Source of the DNA: Rhodovulum sp. P5
GTDB taxonomy: Bacteria; Pseudomonadota; Alphaproteobacteria; Rhodobacterales; Rhodobacteraceae
Direction: 5' to 3'
Assembly (NCBI RefSeq): GCF_002079305.1
Contig: NZ_CP015039.1
Coordinates: 2,581,001-2,645,000, forward strand
DNA: 64,000 nucleotides
In this document: in pieces, positions 18,067-27,713 of the stretch
Layout: every line of letters begins with the position of its first letter
Position numbering within the stretch: position 1 is the stretch's first letter
The notes under the pieces: model-generated
Database searches by the model: none
Told to the model about the DNA's origin: nothing
The model's input: only the letters and a program-made list of their open reading frames with translations
Translations under genes and position numbers: made by a program

Positions 18067-18908
18067 TCAGAACACCAGATACTTCACCCCGATCCCCGTC
18101 ACGATCACGGCCATGATCGCCTGCAGTACGGCATTGGGCATCGCCCGGTTCACCTTCGGCCCCAGGATCGCGCCCCCGATGACACCGACGATCAGCGGGA
18201 TCAGGATGCCGAACTGGATCTCGGCCCCCAGCGCCACGAAATTGCTGATCGACACGGCCAGCGACATGAAGATCGCGATCGCCGCGGTGGCCGGGATGAT
18301 GTACATCGGCAGACCCAGCATCACCGACAGATAGGGCACCAGCAGGAACCCCCCGCCCACGCCGAAGATCGCCGCCAGCATCGCGATGCCCGCCCCGGCC
18401 AGCAGGGGAGAGCGCAAGGGGATGCGGTAGGCGTGATCGCCATAGGAAAACGACAGCGCCCGGAGCGAGATCGACGTCCCCCGGACCGGCAAACCTCCGG
18501 GCAGGCGCCTGGTGTCGCGGCTGAACCAGCCCTTGACCAGCTTGGTGACGATCTGCACGGCAATGGCGAGGGTCAGGACGCCGAACAGCGGGCGAAAGGT
18601 CGTCATGTCCGACAACAGAAGGCTGGAAAGCGTGCTGCCGACATAGGCGCCCACCAGCCCCCCGGCCCCAGCAACACCCCAAGCGGCAGAACCACGGCCG
18701 ACCGGCCGAAATAGCCCGGCACGAAGGTCAGCGTCGCAGCGAGGACGACAAGCTGGGTCATCGGTTTGACGCTGTTGGGGTCGGCGACGGCGAAAAGGGT
18801 GATCAGGCCGAAAGAGGTCAGGATGCCCCCCGCAGCCCCGATGGCCGAGAACACGACGCCGGCCAGAACGCCCCAGCCCAGATAGGCGGGTATCATCATG
18901 ACTTCCAC
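18067..18908 (-). pseudogene. Sulfite exporter TauE/SafE family permease, broken by a single-base frameshift
   Basis: Membrane permease of the TauE/SafE family (sulfonate/sulfite or related anion export). The N-terminal part from GTG 18908 (ribosome site GGGAGGA upstream) reads MMIPAYLGWGVLAGVVFS and on to PLGVLLGPGG in one frame. The rest (LVGAYVGSTLSSLLLS to the end at 18067) is in a second frame. Together they give one normal protein of about 280 residues. The break lies at the G-runs near 18658-18669: adding one G to the four-base run restores LLGAGGLVGAYVG. Either a recent inactivating deletion or a homopolymer sequencing error. Confidence 0.85.
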
Positions 18909-19016
18909 GGTGCGGTCCTCCCTCGTCGCTCCGCAACCGGCGCGCATGGGGTGCGGGCCGGTCCGCCGAACATCAAGACCGGCCCGCACGGGATTTTCAA
19001 GGGCCCGCGCCCGGTG

Positions 19017-20711
19017 TCAGGAGATCAGTTCGAACCGGTCCACATCGACCATGCCGCGGTCGGTGATCTTCAGCGACGGGATCACCGGCAGGGCAAGAAA
19101 GGCCAGTTGCAGGAAAGGTTCTTCCAGCGTCACGCCAAGGCTTTTGGCGGCGGTGCGCAGGGAAACCAGCCGGTCATGGACCGCCTCGAACGGATCAAGG
19201 CTCATCAACCCCGCCACGGGCAGGGGCAGTTCGGCCAGAACGGTGCCACCCGCGGCGACGACGAAACCGCCCTCGATCTCGCTCATCCGGTTCACCGCCA
19301 GCGCCATATCGGGATAGTCCACGCCGACACAGGCGATGTTGTGGTGATCGTGACAGACGGTGGAGGCAATCGCCCCCCGTTTCAGGCCAAATCCCTTGAC
19401 GAAGCCCGTCGCGATATTGCCGTTCTTTCCGTGCCGTTCGACCACCGCGATCCGCACCAGATCGCGCGCCGGATCCGGGCGCTTGTCGCCATCGACGATG
19501 GGGACGGTCTCGTGCAGGTGTTCGGTCAGGATCTTGCCGTCCAGAATGCCGATGACATGGGTGTCCTCCCGGTTTTCCGCGAGGCGGAAGTTGTCGGCCG
19601 TGACCTGTGGCGCGAGGACGGAGTGTCGCCCGATCGGGGCGATGGTGTCGCGTGCGGCAAAGGCGGTCTCGCCCACGCGCCGCCCGGCCGCCCAGACCAT
19701 TTGCGCGCGGCAGTCATTCAAGCTGTCCAGCGCCACGATATCGGCGCGCTTGCCCGGTGTGATCAGGCCGCGATCTTTCAGCCCGAATGCCTCTGCCCCG
19801 GACAGGGACGCCGCGCGGTAGACGGCCAATGGCGGGCAGCCCAGCCCGATCAGCGTGCGGATCATGTAGTCGAGATGCCCGGCATCCGCGATATCCAGTG
19901 GATTGCGGTCGTCGGTGCACAGGCACATGTAGGGCGCGGTCGTCTCGGTCAGCACCGGTTGCAGGGCGTGCAGGTCCTTGGATACCGATCCTTCGCGGAT
20001 CAGCACGCGCATCCCCTTTTGCAGCTTTTCAAGCGCCTCTTCGGCGGTGGTCGCCTCATGCTCTGTCCGGATGCCCGCGGCGATATAGGCGTTGAGGTCG
20101 CGCCCCGACAGAAGCGGGCAATGCCCGTCGATATGACCGCCGTCAAACAGCCGCAGCTTGGCCAGAACGCCCTGGTCACGGAAGATCACGCCGGGGTAGT
20201 TCATGAACTCCGCCAGCCCGATGCCGGAGGGGTGGCCCATCAGGGCGGCCAGCGCGTCGGCGTCGATCTCGGCGCCTGCGGTTTCCATCGTGGTGGACGG
20301 CACGCAGGAGGAAAGCTGTACCCGGATGTCCATCAGCGTGTGTTCGGATGCCTGCTGGAAGTATCGGATCCCGTCGGGCCCGATGACATTGGCGATTTCA
20401 TGCGGGTCGCAGATGGCGGTGGTGATCCCGCGGGGGGTGACGCAGCGGTCGAACTCGAACGGCGTGACAAGGCTCGACTCGATATGCAGATGCGTGTCGA
20501 TGAAACCGGGGACGAGGATCAGGCCGGAGACGTCGACGACCTCTCGCCCCTCATATTCCGCGCCGGTGCCGACGATGGTGTCGCCGCAGATCGCGACATC
20601 GCCGTCCAGCATCGCGCCGGTGATCAGGTCGAAGACACGGCCCCCGCTGAGGACCAGATCGGCAGGCTCGTCGCCCCGGCCCTGGGCAATGCGGCGTTCA
20701 AGATCGGCCAT
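19017..20711 (-). CDS. ade: Adenine deaminase
   Basis: Deaminates adenine to hypoxanthine with release of ammonia in purine salvage. 564 residues, usual length for the bacterial Ade (amidohydrolase superfamily) type. Metal-binding motifs are present: [35 protein letters not shown], and the C-terminal Ade domain [13 protein letters not shown] 20711 with an AGAAGGAA site upstream is chosen over a frame extension of 14 codons. Possible metabolic partner of the AMP nucleosidase at the window's left, although the two are 16 kb apart. No operon partner: gaps on both sides exceed 100 bases. Confidence 0.95.
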   Translation of the reverse strand: MADLERRIAQGRGDEPADLVLSGGRVFDLITGAMLDGDVAICGDTIVGTGAEYEGREVVDVSGLILVPGFIDTHLHIESSLVTPFEFDRCVTPRGITTAICDPHEIANVIGPDGIRYFQQASEHTLMDIRVQLSSCVPSTTMETAGAEIDADALAALMGHPSGIGLAEFMNYPGVIFRDQGVLAKLRLFDGGHIDGHCPLLSGRDLNAYIAAGIRTEHEATTAEEALEKLQKGMRVLIREGSVSKDLHALQPVLTETTAPYMCLCTDDRNPLDIADAGHLDYMIRTLIGLGCPPLAVYRAASLSGAEAFGLKDRGLITPGKRADIVALDSLNDCRAQMVWAAGRRVGETAFAARDTIAPIGRHSVLAPQVTADNFRLAENREDTHVIGILDGKILTEHLHETVPIVDGDKRPDPARDLVRIAVVERHGKNGNIATGFVKGFGLKRGAIASTVCHDHHNIACVGVDYPDMALAVNRMSEIEGGFVVAAGGTVLAELPLPVAGLMSLDPFEAVHDRLVSLRTAAKSLGVTLEEPFLQLAFLALPVIPSLKITDRGMVDVDRFELIS

Positions 20712-21001
20712 CGGTTGCGTTCCTTCTGCACCCCCGGGCGGTCCGGGTGTCACCCTAAGACATACCAGCGGACCGTGAACATGACCACGTCACAGACGAG
20801 TTCAGGTTGTGCCGGAGATCCAAGGCGCGGAGTCGAGGGGAGTCAGCCCCGGCGATCTGCTGACGCCTGCGCATCGATCAGAGGCGCGGCGAACGTGTCG
20901 CGACAAAGTGCCCACAAGTTTGGTCGGATTGCCGCGCCTCGACCCTGCGATGGCGCGCCTCGGCACATCGTCGGCGGATGCCCGCGGCTGACGCGGCCCG
21001 C
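20712..21001. other. Gene-free gap between ade and pncB
   Basis: About 290 bases with normal high GC. Open frames here are short and only shadows. No clear promoter, hairpin with T-tract, RNA gene or repeat is seen. It should contain the ade promoter and the 3' end of the pncA-pncB message. Confidence 0.4.
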
Positions 21002-22294
21002 TCAGACCACGACGTCGATGGCCTCTTGCGTGCCGACGCCGAACACCCGTTTGTAGCGTTCGATTTCGTCCGCCGGGCCCATCGCCTTGTTGGGGTTGTC
21101 CGACAGCTTTACCGTCGGGCGGCCGTTGGCGCTGACCGCCTTGCAGACCAGAGAAAACGGCGCCAGCGCGTCGTTCGCCACCAGTCCGCGGAAATCGTTG
21201 GTCAGAAGCGTGCCCCAGCCGAAGCTGATCTTGGCGCGGCCCGCGAATTGCGCGTGCAACTCGATGATCTTGTCCACGTCCAGCCCGTCTGAAAAGATGA
21301 TCAGCTTCTGCGTCGGATCCTCGCCCCGCGCCTGCCACCAGCGGATGGCGGTCTCTGCCCCTTCCGCCGGATCGCCGGAATCGATGCGAATGCCGGTCCA
21401 GCCCGCCAGCCAGTCCGGCGCGTGGTCGAGAAACCCCTTGGTGCCATAGGTGTCGGGCAGCATGATCCGCAGGTTGCCGTCATGTTCTTCGTGCCAGTCG
21501 GCCAGAACCTTGTAGGGCGCCTGCCGCAATTCCTCGTCCGTCTCGGCCAGCGCGGCCAGGACCATGGGCAGTTCATGGGCATTGGTGCCGATGGCCTCGA
21601 TATCGTGGCGCATCGCGATCAGGCAGTTGGAGGTGCCGACGAAGCTGCGGCCCAGACCCTCGATCATCGCCTCGACGCACCAGTCCTGCCACAGGAAGGA
21701 ATGCCGCCGCCGGGTGCCGAAATCGGCGACCTTCACGCCCTCAAGCGTTTTCAGCCGCTCGACCTTTTCCCACAGCTTGGTCATCGCGCGGGCATAGAGG
21801 ATCTGAAGCTCGAACTTGCCCATCCGCTCCAGCACCGCGCGGGAGCGCATCTCCATCAGCACGGCGAGCGCGGGGATTTCCCACATCATCACCTCGGGCC
21901 AGCGGCCCTCGAAGGTCAGTTCGTACTGGCCGTCGCGCTTTTCCAGGGAATAGGGCGGCAGTTGCAGGTTCTCGTACCACTCCATGAAATCGGGGCGGAA
22001 CATCTGGCGCTTGCCGTAGAAGGTGTTGCCGCGCAGCCATGTGCTTTCGCCGCGGGTCAGGCGCAGGGTGCGAATGTGGTCAAGCTGTTCGCGCAGCTCG
22101 CCCTCGTCGATCAGATCGGCAAGCCGGATGTCGGTGGACCGGTTGATCAGGCTGAAACGGACATGCGTGTCGGGCCGGTTGCGGAACACCGACTGGCACA
22201 TCAAGAGCTTGTAGAAATCCGTATCGATCAGGGACCGGACGATGGGGTCGATCTTCCACTTGTGGTTATAGACCCGTGTCGCGATGTCGACCAT
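21002..22294 (-). CDS. pncB: Nicotinate phosphoribosyltransferase
   Basis: Joins nicotinate and PRPP to nicotinate mononucleotide in the Preiss-Handler NAD salvage route. 430 residues, normal for the bacterial short form. Landmarks: [14 protein letters not shown] at the N-terminus, the FGTRRRHSF phosphoribosyl-binding segment with its surroundings, [19 protein letters not shown] and [15 protein letters not shown] at 22294 lies three bases after the pncA stop, so the two NAD-salvage genes form an operon with pncA first. Confidence 0.96.
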   Translation of the reverse strand: MVDIATRVYNHKWKIDPIVRSLIDTDFYKLLMCQSVFRNRPDTHVRFSLINRSTDIRLADLIDEGELREQLDHIRTLRLTRGESTWLRGNTFYGKRQMFRPDFMEWYENLQLPPYSLEKRDGQYELTFEGRWPEVMMWEIPALAVLMEMRSRAVLERMGKFELQILYARAMTKLWEKVERLKTLEGVKVADFGTRRRHSFLWQDWCVEAMIEGLGRSFVGTSNCLIAMRHDIEAIGTNAHELPMVLAALAETDEELRQAPYKVLADWHEEHDGNLRIMLPDTYGTKGFLDHAPDWLAGWTGIRIDSGDPAEGAETAIRWWQARGEDPTQKLIIFSDGLDVDKIIELHAQFAGRAKISFGWGTLLTNDFRGLVANDALAPFSLVCKAVSANGRPTVKLSDNPNKAMGPADEIERYKRVFGVGTQEAIDVVV

Positions 22295-22297
22295 GCG

Positions 22298-22906
22298 TTA
22301 CGGTTCCAGCACGATGTTCGCTTCCAGCATCGCCTGTTTGGCGTCTTCCAGCGACCCGTTCAGGTCGATCCCCCGGCAGGCACCGTCGATGACCGTCACC
22401 GCATAGCCCAGCTTGTTCGCGTCAAGCGCGGAGTAGAGCACGCAGAAATCGGTGGCCAGCCCCACCAGCGTCAGGTGGTCGATGCCCTTGCCGGACAGAT
22501 AGTCGTCCAGCCCCGTTGGGGTTTCGTGGTCGTTTTCGAAGAACGCGGAATAGCTGTCGATCTCGGCGCGGAAGCCCTTGCGCACGATGTGATCGGCACG
22601 GGAGACGTCCAGCGCGGGGTGGAAGGCGGCGCCCTCGGTGTCCTGCACACAGTGGATCGGCCACAGGATCTGCCCGCCATAGGGCATGTCGATCACCTCA
22701 TAGGGATTCTTGCCCGGATGGTTGGCGGCGAAAGAACTGTGATTGGCCGGGTGCCAGTCCTGCGTGAAGACCCGCGTCTCGAATTCATCCATCAGCGCGT
22801 TGACGCGGGGAATGATGGTCTCTCCGCCGGGCACTTCCAGCGCGCCGCCGGTGCAGAAATCGTTCTGGATATCGATCACGATGAGGGCTTCGTTCGCGGG
22901 TCGCAT
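22298..22906 (-). CDS. pncA: Nicotinamidase
   Basis: Hydrolyses nicotinamide to nicotinate and ammonia, supplying the next enzyme PncB. 202 residues of the isochorismatase-like fold. Catalytic triad visible: Asp in [10 protein letters not shown], Lys in VRKGFRAE and Cys in [11 protein letters not shown]. The metal-site Asp and His lie in [15 protein letters not shown] at 22906. Directly upstream of pncB with a three-base gap, and divergent from trhO. Confidence 0.96.
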   Translation of the reverse strand: MRPANEALIVIDIQNDFCTGGALEVPGGETIIPRVNALMDEFETRVFTQDWHPANHSSFAANHPGKNPYEVIDMPYGGQILWPIHCVQDTEGAAFHPALDVSRADHIVRKGFRAEIDSYSAFFENDHETPTGLDDYLSGKGIDHLTLVGLATDFCVLYSALDANKLGYAVTVIDGACRGIDLNGSLEDAKQAMLEANIVLEP

Positions 22907-23013
22907 GGGCCTTCCTCCGGTCGGTTTCGCCCCAAGGGGTTAAGGAAGTGCCCCCCCCGGGTCAATGCCCCGCTCTTGCCGCAGGGCCGGTGCCCATCGT
23001 ATCACATGCGTCG

Positions 23014-23940
23014 ATGTATGATGTCGCAGCCCTGTACCACTTCACCCGGTTCGATGATCCGGCGCGTCTGAAACCGCCGCTTCTGGCCTTGTGCGAGGCG
23101 GAGGATATCTGCGGCTCACTCCTTCTGGCGCGGGAGGGGATCAACGGGACGATCGCCGGGTCCCGTGCGGGGATCGATGCGGTGCTGGCCCATATTCGGG
23201 CGCTTCCGGGCTGTGCCGGCCTGGAATGGAAGGAAAGCACCGCCGCGGACCGCCCCTTTGGCCGGATGAAGGTGCGCCTGAAGCGCGAGATCGTCACCAT
23301 GGGGCAACCGGATGTCGACCCCCGCGCCGCCGTGGGCCATTACGTGCGGCCACGGGACTGGAACGCGCTGATCGCGTCAGAGGACGTGGCCGTGATCGAC
23401 ACGCGCAACGACTATGAAATCGCCATCGGCAGTTTCGAAGGTGCGGTCGATCCGGGCACGCGGAGTTTTCGGGACTTCCCGGCATGGTGGCAGGAAAACC
23501 GCCATCGGTTTCACAACAAGCGGATCGCGATGTTCTGCACCGGCGGTATCCGCTGCGAGAAATCGACGAACTACCTTTTGTCCCAAGGGGTTGAAGAGGT
23601 CTGTCACCTCAAGGGCGGGATCCTGAAATATCTGGAAGAGGTGCCGGAGGAAGAGAGCCTCTGGCACGGCGCCTGTTTCGTGTTCGACGGGCGCGTGTCG
23701 GTAGAGCACGGGCTGCGCGAGGGGGCCCATGTGATGTGCCATGCCTGCCGCCGCCCCCTGTGCCCAGAGGATCTGGCCCACCCGGACTACGAGGAAGGCG
23801 TGCGCTGCCATCAGTGTGCGGGTGAGTATTCCGAGCCGCAACGGGCCCGCTTTCGCGAACGCCATCGGCAGGTAAAGCTGGCCGAGGCGCGGGGGGAACG
23901 GCATCTGGGGCGGTCTGGACGCGGGGCCGACGGCACCTAG
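23014..23940 (+). CDS. trhO: tRNA uridine(34) hydroxylase, rhodanese-domain type
   Basis: TrhO/YceA family: oxygen-dependent formation of 5-hydroxyuridine at the tRNA wobble position. N-terminal acylphosphatase-like domain ([26 protein letters not shown]), a rhodanese domain with the active-site loop [11 protein letters not shown] (Cys about residue 175), and a C-terminal Cys-containing tail ([15 protein letters not shown]). About 308 residues from ATG 23014, where the family N-terminus starts; a GTG eight codons upstream is possible because neither start has a strong ribosome site. Divergent from pncA. Confidence 0.9.
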   Translation: MYDVAALYHFTRFDDPARLKPPLLALCEAEDICGSLLLAREGINGTIAGSRAGIDAVLAHIRALPGCAGLEWKESTAADRPFGRMKVRLKREIVTMGQPDVDPRAAVGHYVRPRDWNALIASEDVAVIDTRNDYEIAIGSFEGAVDPGTRSFRDFPAWWQENRHRFHNKRIAMFCTGGIRCEKSTNYLLSQGVEEVCHLKGGILKYLEEVPEEESLWHGACFVFDGRVSVEHGLREGAHVMCHACRRPLCPEDLAHPDYEEGVRCHQCAGEYSEPQRARFRERHRQVKLAEARGERHLGRSGRGADGT

Positions 23941-23974
23941 ACTTAGAAAAGTCTGAGGTATCGGAGGGCCCGAA

Positions 23975-24661
23975 ATGCTTCACGTCGTGACCCCGTCGAC
24001 CGTGTCGCGCAAATACGCCATGAAGATCCGCAAGGTCCCGCGGGCGCTGTTCGGGCATGGGTCGGGCCTGTTGCCGCCGGGGTCGATGACCAGCAAGATC
24101 TATCTGCGGATGCTGATGGAAAATTCGTTCCTGCGGTATTGCATCCCGCTGACGCCGTTTCCCGTGGCCATGCTGCTGTTCCCGGACCTGGCCTTGCCCA
24201 TCGGGCAGGCGCCGGCGCTGATGTTTCTTGTGGTCTACCTGTTCGAATCGCGGCTGCTGTCCGTCGACAATCCCGAACGCCGCCGTCGCCTGATGGCCGA
24301 GGAAGAGGCCGAGCGCGGCGCCGATATCGCCAAGGCCCGGGGGCGCGAGATCCTGACCAAGATCGCCGCCAAGCGCGGGCAGACGGCGGGAGAGTTGCAC
24401 CTTGTGATCGAACAGACCCAACTGGCGCGCATTCCGCCGGTGACGATCGTTTCGCTTCAGACCGCCGAGCCGGAACCAACCGTTCTGGACATGGACGAGG
24501 AAGAAGTCGCGCTGATCCACGAGACGCTGTTCGACGATGAGTTCACCGAACAGCGCATGCACATCACCAGCCTTGCCCTGGGGCGCTTCTTGCACGATGT
24601 GGTGCTGGAGGCCCGGAGCGTGTCCGCCCATGCGCGACTTGCGGCGCTGGCCGGGGAGTAG
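23975..24661 (+). CDS. Unknown protein with one or two membrane segments
   Basis: 228 residues with no family I can name. N-terminal 55 residues are basic; residues about 57-95 are strongly hydrophobic (IPLTPFPVAMLLFPDL and APALMFLVVYLFE, broken by a short loop) and may form a hairpin or two helices. The remainder is a charged, probably helical cytoplasmic part rich in Glu, Arg and Ala, with an acidic stretch VLDMDEEEVALIHE. ATG 23975 has a GGAGGG site. It follows trhO by 34 bases and could be cotranscribed. The codon use and GC match the neighbours, so it looks like a genuine conserved gene. Confidence 0.7.
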   Translation: MLHVVTPSTVSRKYAMKIRKVPRALFGHGSGLLPPGSMTSKIYLRMLMENSFLRYCIPLTPFPVAMLLFPDLALPIGQAPALMFLVVYLFESRLLSVDNPERRRRLMAEEEAERGADIAKARGREILTKIAAKRGQTAGELHLVIEQTQLARIPPVTIVSLQTAEPEPTVLDMDEEEVALIHETLFDDEFTEQRMHITSLALGRFLHDVVLEARSVSAHARLAALAGE

Positions 24662-24784
24662 GGCAGGGCGTCCCCGTTCCGCGGGCCGGGCCGAATTCAG
24701 GGAAGATCCGAGGCGTCGATTAGGAGCGTTCGGCACCGCCTTGTGCGGCCCAAATCCGCTTATTCAAGAGCGCAACATGGCCAA

Positions 24785-24808
24785 CTCGCCTTAAGGGCGA
24801 GATGTTTT
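24785..24808 (+). terminator. Weak hairpin plus T-run downstream of the unknown membrane gene
   Basis: CTCGCC (24785-24790) and GGCGAG (24796-24801) form a 6-bp stem with a 5-base loop, followed by ATGTTTT. It is 124 bases after the stop of the preceding gene. Short stem, so a modest terminator at best. Confidence 0.35.
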
Positions 24809-24860
24809 AGCTATTGGATTCAATCTACCAAAAATTAGCGAAATGGGGCAATCGAAATTA

Positions 24861-24889
24861 TTGACGAAACCGTGAATGATTGCTTAACG
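24861..24889 (+). promoter_or_regulatory. Candidate sigma-70 promoter for the VPLPA-CTERM-like gene
   Basis: TTGACG (24861-24866) and CTTAAC/TTAACG (24883-24889) are spaced 16-17 bases apart in an AT-rich patch. This leaves a leader of about 200 bases before the ATG at 25098. The hexamer match is partial. Confidence 0.35.
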
Positions 24890-25097
24890 TCCCTGCGTTC
24901 GCGGACTTGGTGGGAATCGCGGTCGCCGAAGGCCTGTCAGGTCCGAACGGCCACGATACACGGGGTGCGATGTCTGCGGGACGGGTCGCCATAATGGCGG
25001 CACCAGACGGACTGAATTGGACTCCGGTGCGTGGATGGGCGGGCATGCCTGCAAATCTCTGTACCTCTGCTGTTACAAGGCATGGAAGGACAGAACG

Positions 25098-25811
25098 ATG
25101 AAAGTCTTCAAAAGTTTGGCCGCCGCAGCGCTTGCACTGGCCGTCTCCGGCGCAGCAAATGCTGAAACACTGTTGTATGACGAAGTAATCGACGGCGATG
25201 CCGCGCCGCTTCGTCAGGGATCGCCCGTCGTTGACCTTGTGGCGGGGCGCAACGTGATTTCGGCCTCGGCCCTTTATGTGGACCGGCAGGCCGATCTGGA
25301 TGCATTCGAACTTCGCCTTGGCGCGGGATTGGAAATCGAGAATCTCTCGGTCAGCTTTTCCAGTTTCTATTACGGCGGCGATTATTATCACGAAATCAAT
25401 GGCCAACCTTACGGTAACCCCGCCCTGATGTATGTCAGCTTTGGCGCATATTACGCGAAAAGCGGGGGCGGCGGGCGCTCCTACCTTGGGTCGGTGTATC
25501 ATAGCATCGACGACCCGGTCGAAGACGGCGAAAGTATTTCGCTGGGCTATTCGTCCTTCTGGGCCGCGGGTTCGGAAGAGGCCCGCAATGGCATGGAACT
25601 CCTTGTCTATCTGCAAGGCTACAGGGCAGAGGTCGGTCTTCAGGGCGTGATCTACGATATGGATTATTCGTTCGTCTTCGACGTGGCCGACCTGAACGCC
25701 CCGCCCTTGGAACAGAATCTGCCGCGAAACCCGTTGCCGTCGTCGCTGCTGTTGATGTTGGGGGCGATGGGCGCTGTCGGCGGATACCGCCGCATCACGA
25801 CACGCAACTGA
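25098..25811 (+). CDS. Secreted protein with VPLPA-CTERM-like sorting signal
   Basis: 237 residues. Signal peptide at 1-22 (hydrophobic LAAAALALAVSGAANA core), a Tyr/Gly/Ser-rich beta-type middle part, and a C-terminus built as NPLPSSLLLMLGAMGAVGG followed by YRR. That tripartite end (Pro-Leu-Pro motif, hydrophobic helix, basic tail) is the pattern of VPLPA-CTERM/PEP-CTERM proteins, which are cut and surface-anchored by exosortases in Gram-negative EPS producers. No exosortase gene is in the window. ATG 25098 has GGAAGGA upstream; an upstream frame extension is not credible because it would bury the signal peptide. Function unknown. Confidence 0.8.
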   Translation: MKVFKSLAAAALALAVSGAANAETLLYDEVIDGDAAPLRQGSPVVDLVAGRNVISASALYVDRQADLDAFELRLGAGLEIENLSVSFSSFYYGGDYYHEINGQPYGNPALMYVSFGAYYAKSGGGGRSYLGSVYHSIDDPVEDGESISLGYSSFWAAGSEEARNGMELLVYLQGYRAEVGLQGVIYDMDYSFVFDVADLNAPPLEQNLPRNPLPSSLLLMLGAMGAVGGYRRITTRN

Positions 25812-25873
25812 CCAGTCTGGCAAGCGGGTCCCGCGTCGCCACGCCGGGGGCCGTATGTCACCCCAAAACGCAT

Positions 25874-25905
25874 CGCGCCCCCGCACTATGGCGGAGGCGC
25901 GTTTT
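25874..25905. terminator. Rho-independent terminator, probably bidirectional
   Basis: CGCGCCCCCGC (25874-25884) pairs with GCGGAGGCGCG (25891-25901) with one mismatch and a 6-base loop, followed by TTTT at 25902-25905. On the other strand the stem is followed by ATGCGTTTTG. It lies between the convergent secreted-protein and peroxiredoxin genes. Confidence 0.75.
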
Positions 25906-25929
25906 CGTGACGGTTCAGGGGTGGCCGCC

Positions 25930-26418
25930 TCAGATTTGCGCCAGCAGCGCCTCACCGGCCGAGATCTCGCATTCGCCGGGGCTGTCCTCGACATTCAGCG
26001 CCTTGACGACACCGTCATCCACGAGCATCGAGTAGCGTTTGGATCGCGCCACCAGACCCACGGGCATCGCGTCGAAATCCATGCCGATGGCGCGGGTGAA
26101 GTTGCTGTCGGCATCCGACAGCATGGTGATCCCGGCCGCGTGCGCGCCGGTCGCATCGCCCCAGGCCTTCATCACGAAGGGATCGTTCACGGCGACGCAG
26201 ATGATTTCGTCCACGCCCTTGGCTTCGAGATCCGCCTTGGCGCGGATGAAGCTCGGCATATGGGCCGAATGGCAGGTGGGGGTGAACGCGCCGGGCACGG
26301 CGAAGATCACAACCTTGCGGCCCTTCAGCTTGTCGGCGAGCACGACTTCGCCGGGGCCGTCGGCGCCCATCTCGGTAAAGGTCGCGTCGGGCAGGCGGTC
26401 GCCTACGGAAATCGTCAT
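25930..26418 (-). CDS. Prx5-type peroxiredoxin
   Basis: Thiol peroxidase reducing hydrogen peroxide and organic hydroperoxides, probably with glutaredoxin or thioredoxin as partner. 162 residues. The peroxidatic Cys49 lies in PGAFTPTCHSAHMP, with the family segment WGDATGAHAAGITMLSDAD downstream. ATG 26418 is preceded by GAGGAG; the longer frame adds six unlikely residues. Divergent from an FAD-dependent reductase with an 83-base gap, which is a plausible but unproven functional link in redox stress. Confidence 0.93.
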   Translation of the reverse strand: MTISVGDRLPDATFTEMGADGPGEVVLADKLKGRKVVIFAVPGAFTPTCHSAHMPSFIRAKADLEAKGVDEIICVAVNDPFVMKAWGDATGAHAAGITMLSDADSNFTRAIGMDFDAMPVGLVARSKRYSMLVDDGVVKALNVEDSPGECEISAGEALLAQI

Positions 26419-26501
26419 CGGGCTTACTCCTCGCACATTGCCAATGGTTTCATCGCTCAGATAATCTGTGCCGCGGAATAGGCCAGAGCGAAAGGGCGCG
26501 G

Positions 26502-27713
26502 ATGTCCCATATCGTCATTGTCGGTGCCGGGCAGGCGGGCGCTGCGCTTGCCGCGAAACTGCGCGGGCTGGAGTTTACCGGCCAGATCACCTTGATCGGC
26601 GAAGAACGGGTGCCGCCCTATCAGCGCCCGCCCTTGTCGAAGAAATACCTGCTGGGCGAGATGGAGCTGGAGCGGCTGTTCCTGCGCCCGCCCGACTTTT
26701 ACGCCGAGAACGGGATCGATCTGCGCCTGTCGGACACGGCCATTGCCATCGACCGGGCGGACAAGACGGTGATCGCGGGGGGGCATGCGATCGCCTATGA
26801 CCAGCTTGCCCTGACCACCGGCGCGGTGCCGCGGCGCTTGCCCGCCGATATCGGGGGGACCTTGTCCGGCATCCACGTCGTGCGCACGCTGGCCGATGTC
26901 GATGCAATGGCGCCGGCCTTCGTGGCCGGGGCGCGCGTGCTGATCGTGGGGGGCGGTTATATCGGGCTGGAGGCCGCGGCTGTGGCGGCCAGCCGTGGGC
27001 TGGCGGTCACCTTGATCGAGGCCGCGCCGCGCATCCTGCAACGCGTCGCCTGTGCCGAGACTGCGGCATGGTTCCGCGATCTGCACCGGGCCCGTGGGGT
27101 CGATCTGCGCGAAGGCACGGTCCTGACCCGGCTGATCGGCGAAACCCGTGTCACCGGGGCGGAGATGTCGGACGGCACCGCGCTGAACGTCGATTTCGTC
27201 ATCGCGGGGATCGGTGTCAGCCCGGCCACCGAACTGGCGCAGGCCGCGGGGCTGGCGGTGGAAGACGGCATCACGGTGGATGCGTTTGGCCGCACGAGCG
27301 ACCCGGCGATCTGGGCCGCGGGGGATTGTGCGTCGCTGCCCTATCGCGGGCGACATCTGCGTCTGGAAAGCGTGCAAAACGCCATCGACCAGGCAGAGGC
27401 GGTGGCCGCGAACATGCTGGGGGCCGAGACGCCCTATGTGCCGAAGCCATGGTTCTGGTCGGATCAGTACGATGTGAAGCTTCAGATTGCCGGGCTGAAC
27501 ATCGGTTATGACCATGTCGTCGCGCGCCCGGGTGACCGGGAAGGAAGCCTGAGCCACTGGTATTTTCGCGGGGCGGAGCTGTTGGCCGTCGACGCCATGA
27601 ACGACCCGCGTGCCTATATGACCGCCAAGCGGCTGATCGAGGCCGGACGCTCCCCCGATGCGGCCGCGGTGGCCGATGCGGGTGTTGACCTCAAGACGCT
27701 GATGGCCGCGTGA
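26502..27713 (+). CDS. FAD-dependent NAD(P)H oxidoreductase, ferredoxin-reductase-like
   Basis: 403 residues of the rubredoxin/ferredoxin reductase (BphA4-like) class of pyridine nucleotide-disulfide oxidoreductases. N-terminal FAD Rossmann motif IVIVGAGQAGAALAAKL, the PPYQRPPLSKKYL segment, a second dinucleotide motif VLIVGGGYIGLEAAAVA for NAD(P)H, and FAD-contacting WAAGDCAS. The C-terminal reductase domain is present with WFWSDQYDVKLQIAG. It would pass electrons to a 2Fe-2S ferredoxin or rubredoxin; the partner is not in the window. ATG 26502; its stop overlaps the GTG of rsmD. Confidence 0.92.
   Translation: MSHIVIVGAGQAGAALAAKLRGLEFTGQITLIGEERVPPYQRPPLSKKYLLGEMELERLFLRPPDFYAENGIDLRLSDTAIAIDRADKTVIAGGHAIAYDQLALTTGAVPRRLPADIGGTLSGIHVVRTLADVDAMAPAFVAGARVLIVGGGYIGLEAAAVAASRGLAVTLIEAAPRILQRVACAETAAWFRDLHRARGVDLREGTVLTRLIGETRVTGAEMSDGTALNVDFVIAGIGVSPATELAQAAGLAVEDGITVDAFGRTSDPAIWAAGDCASLPYRGRHLRLESVQNAIDQAEAVAANMLGAETPYVPKPWFWSDQYDVKLQIAGLNIGYDHVVARPGDREGSLSHWYFRGAELLAVDAMNDPRAYMTAKRLIEAGRSPDAAAVADAGVDLKTLMAA

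Larger units (their letters stand above)
24662..25097. other. 436-base intergenic region, AT-rich in its middle
   Basis: No gene is supported. From about 24740 to 24890 the GC content drops clearly. It holds a small hairpin (24785-24801) followed by TTTT and a TTGACG-containing promoter candidate near 24861; both are listed separately. The rest is GC-rich and acts presumably as a long leader of the secreted-protein gene. Confidence 0.4.

Noticed and set aside
24858..25994. Minus-strand 378-codon open frame over the VPLPA-CTERM-like gene
   Set aside because: No ribosome site or domain, and it runs across the convergent terminator and into the peroxiredoxin region.
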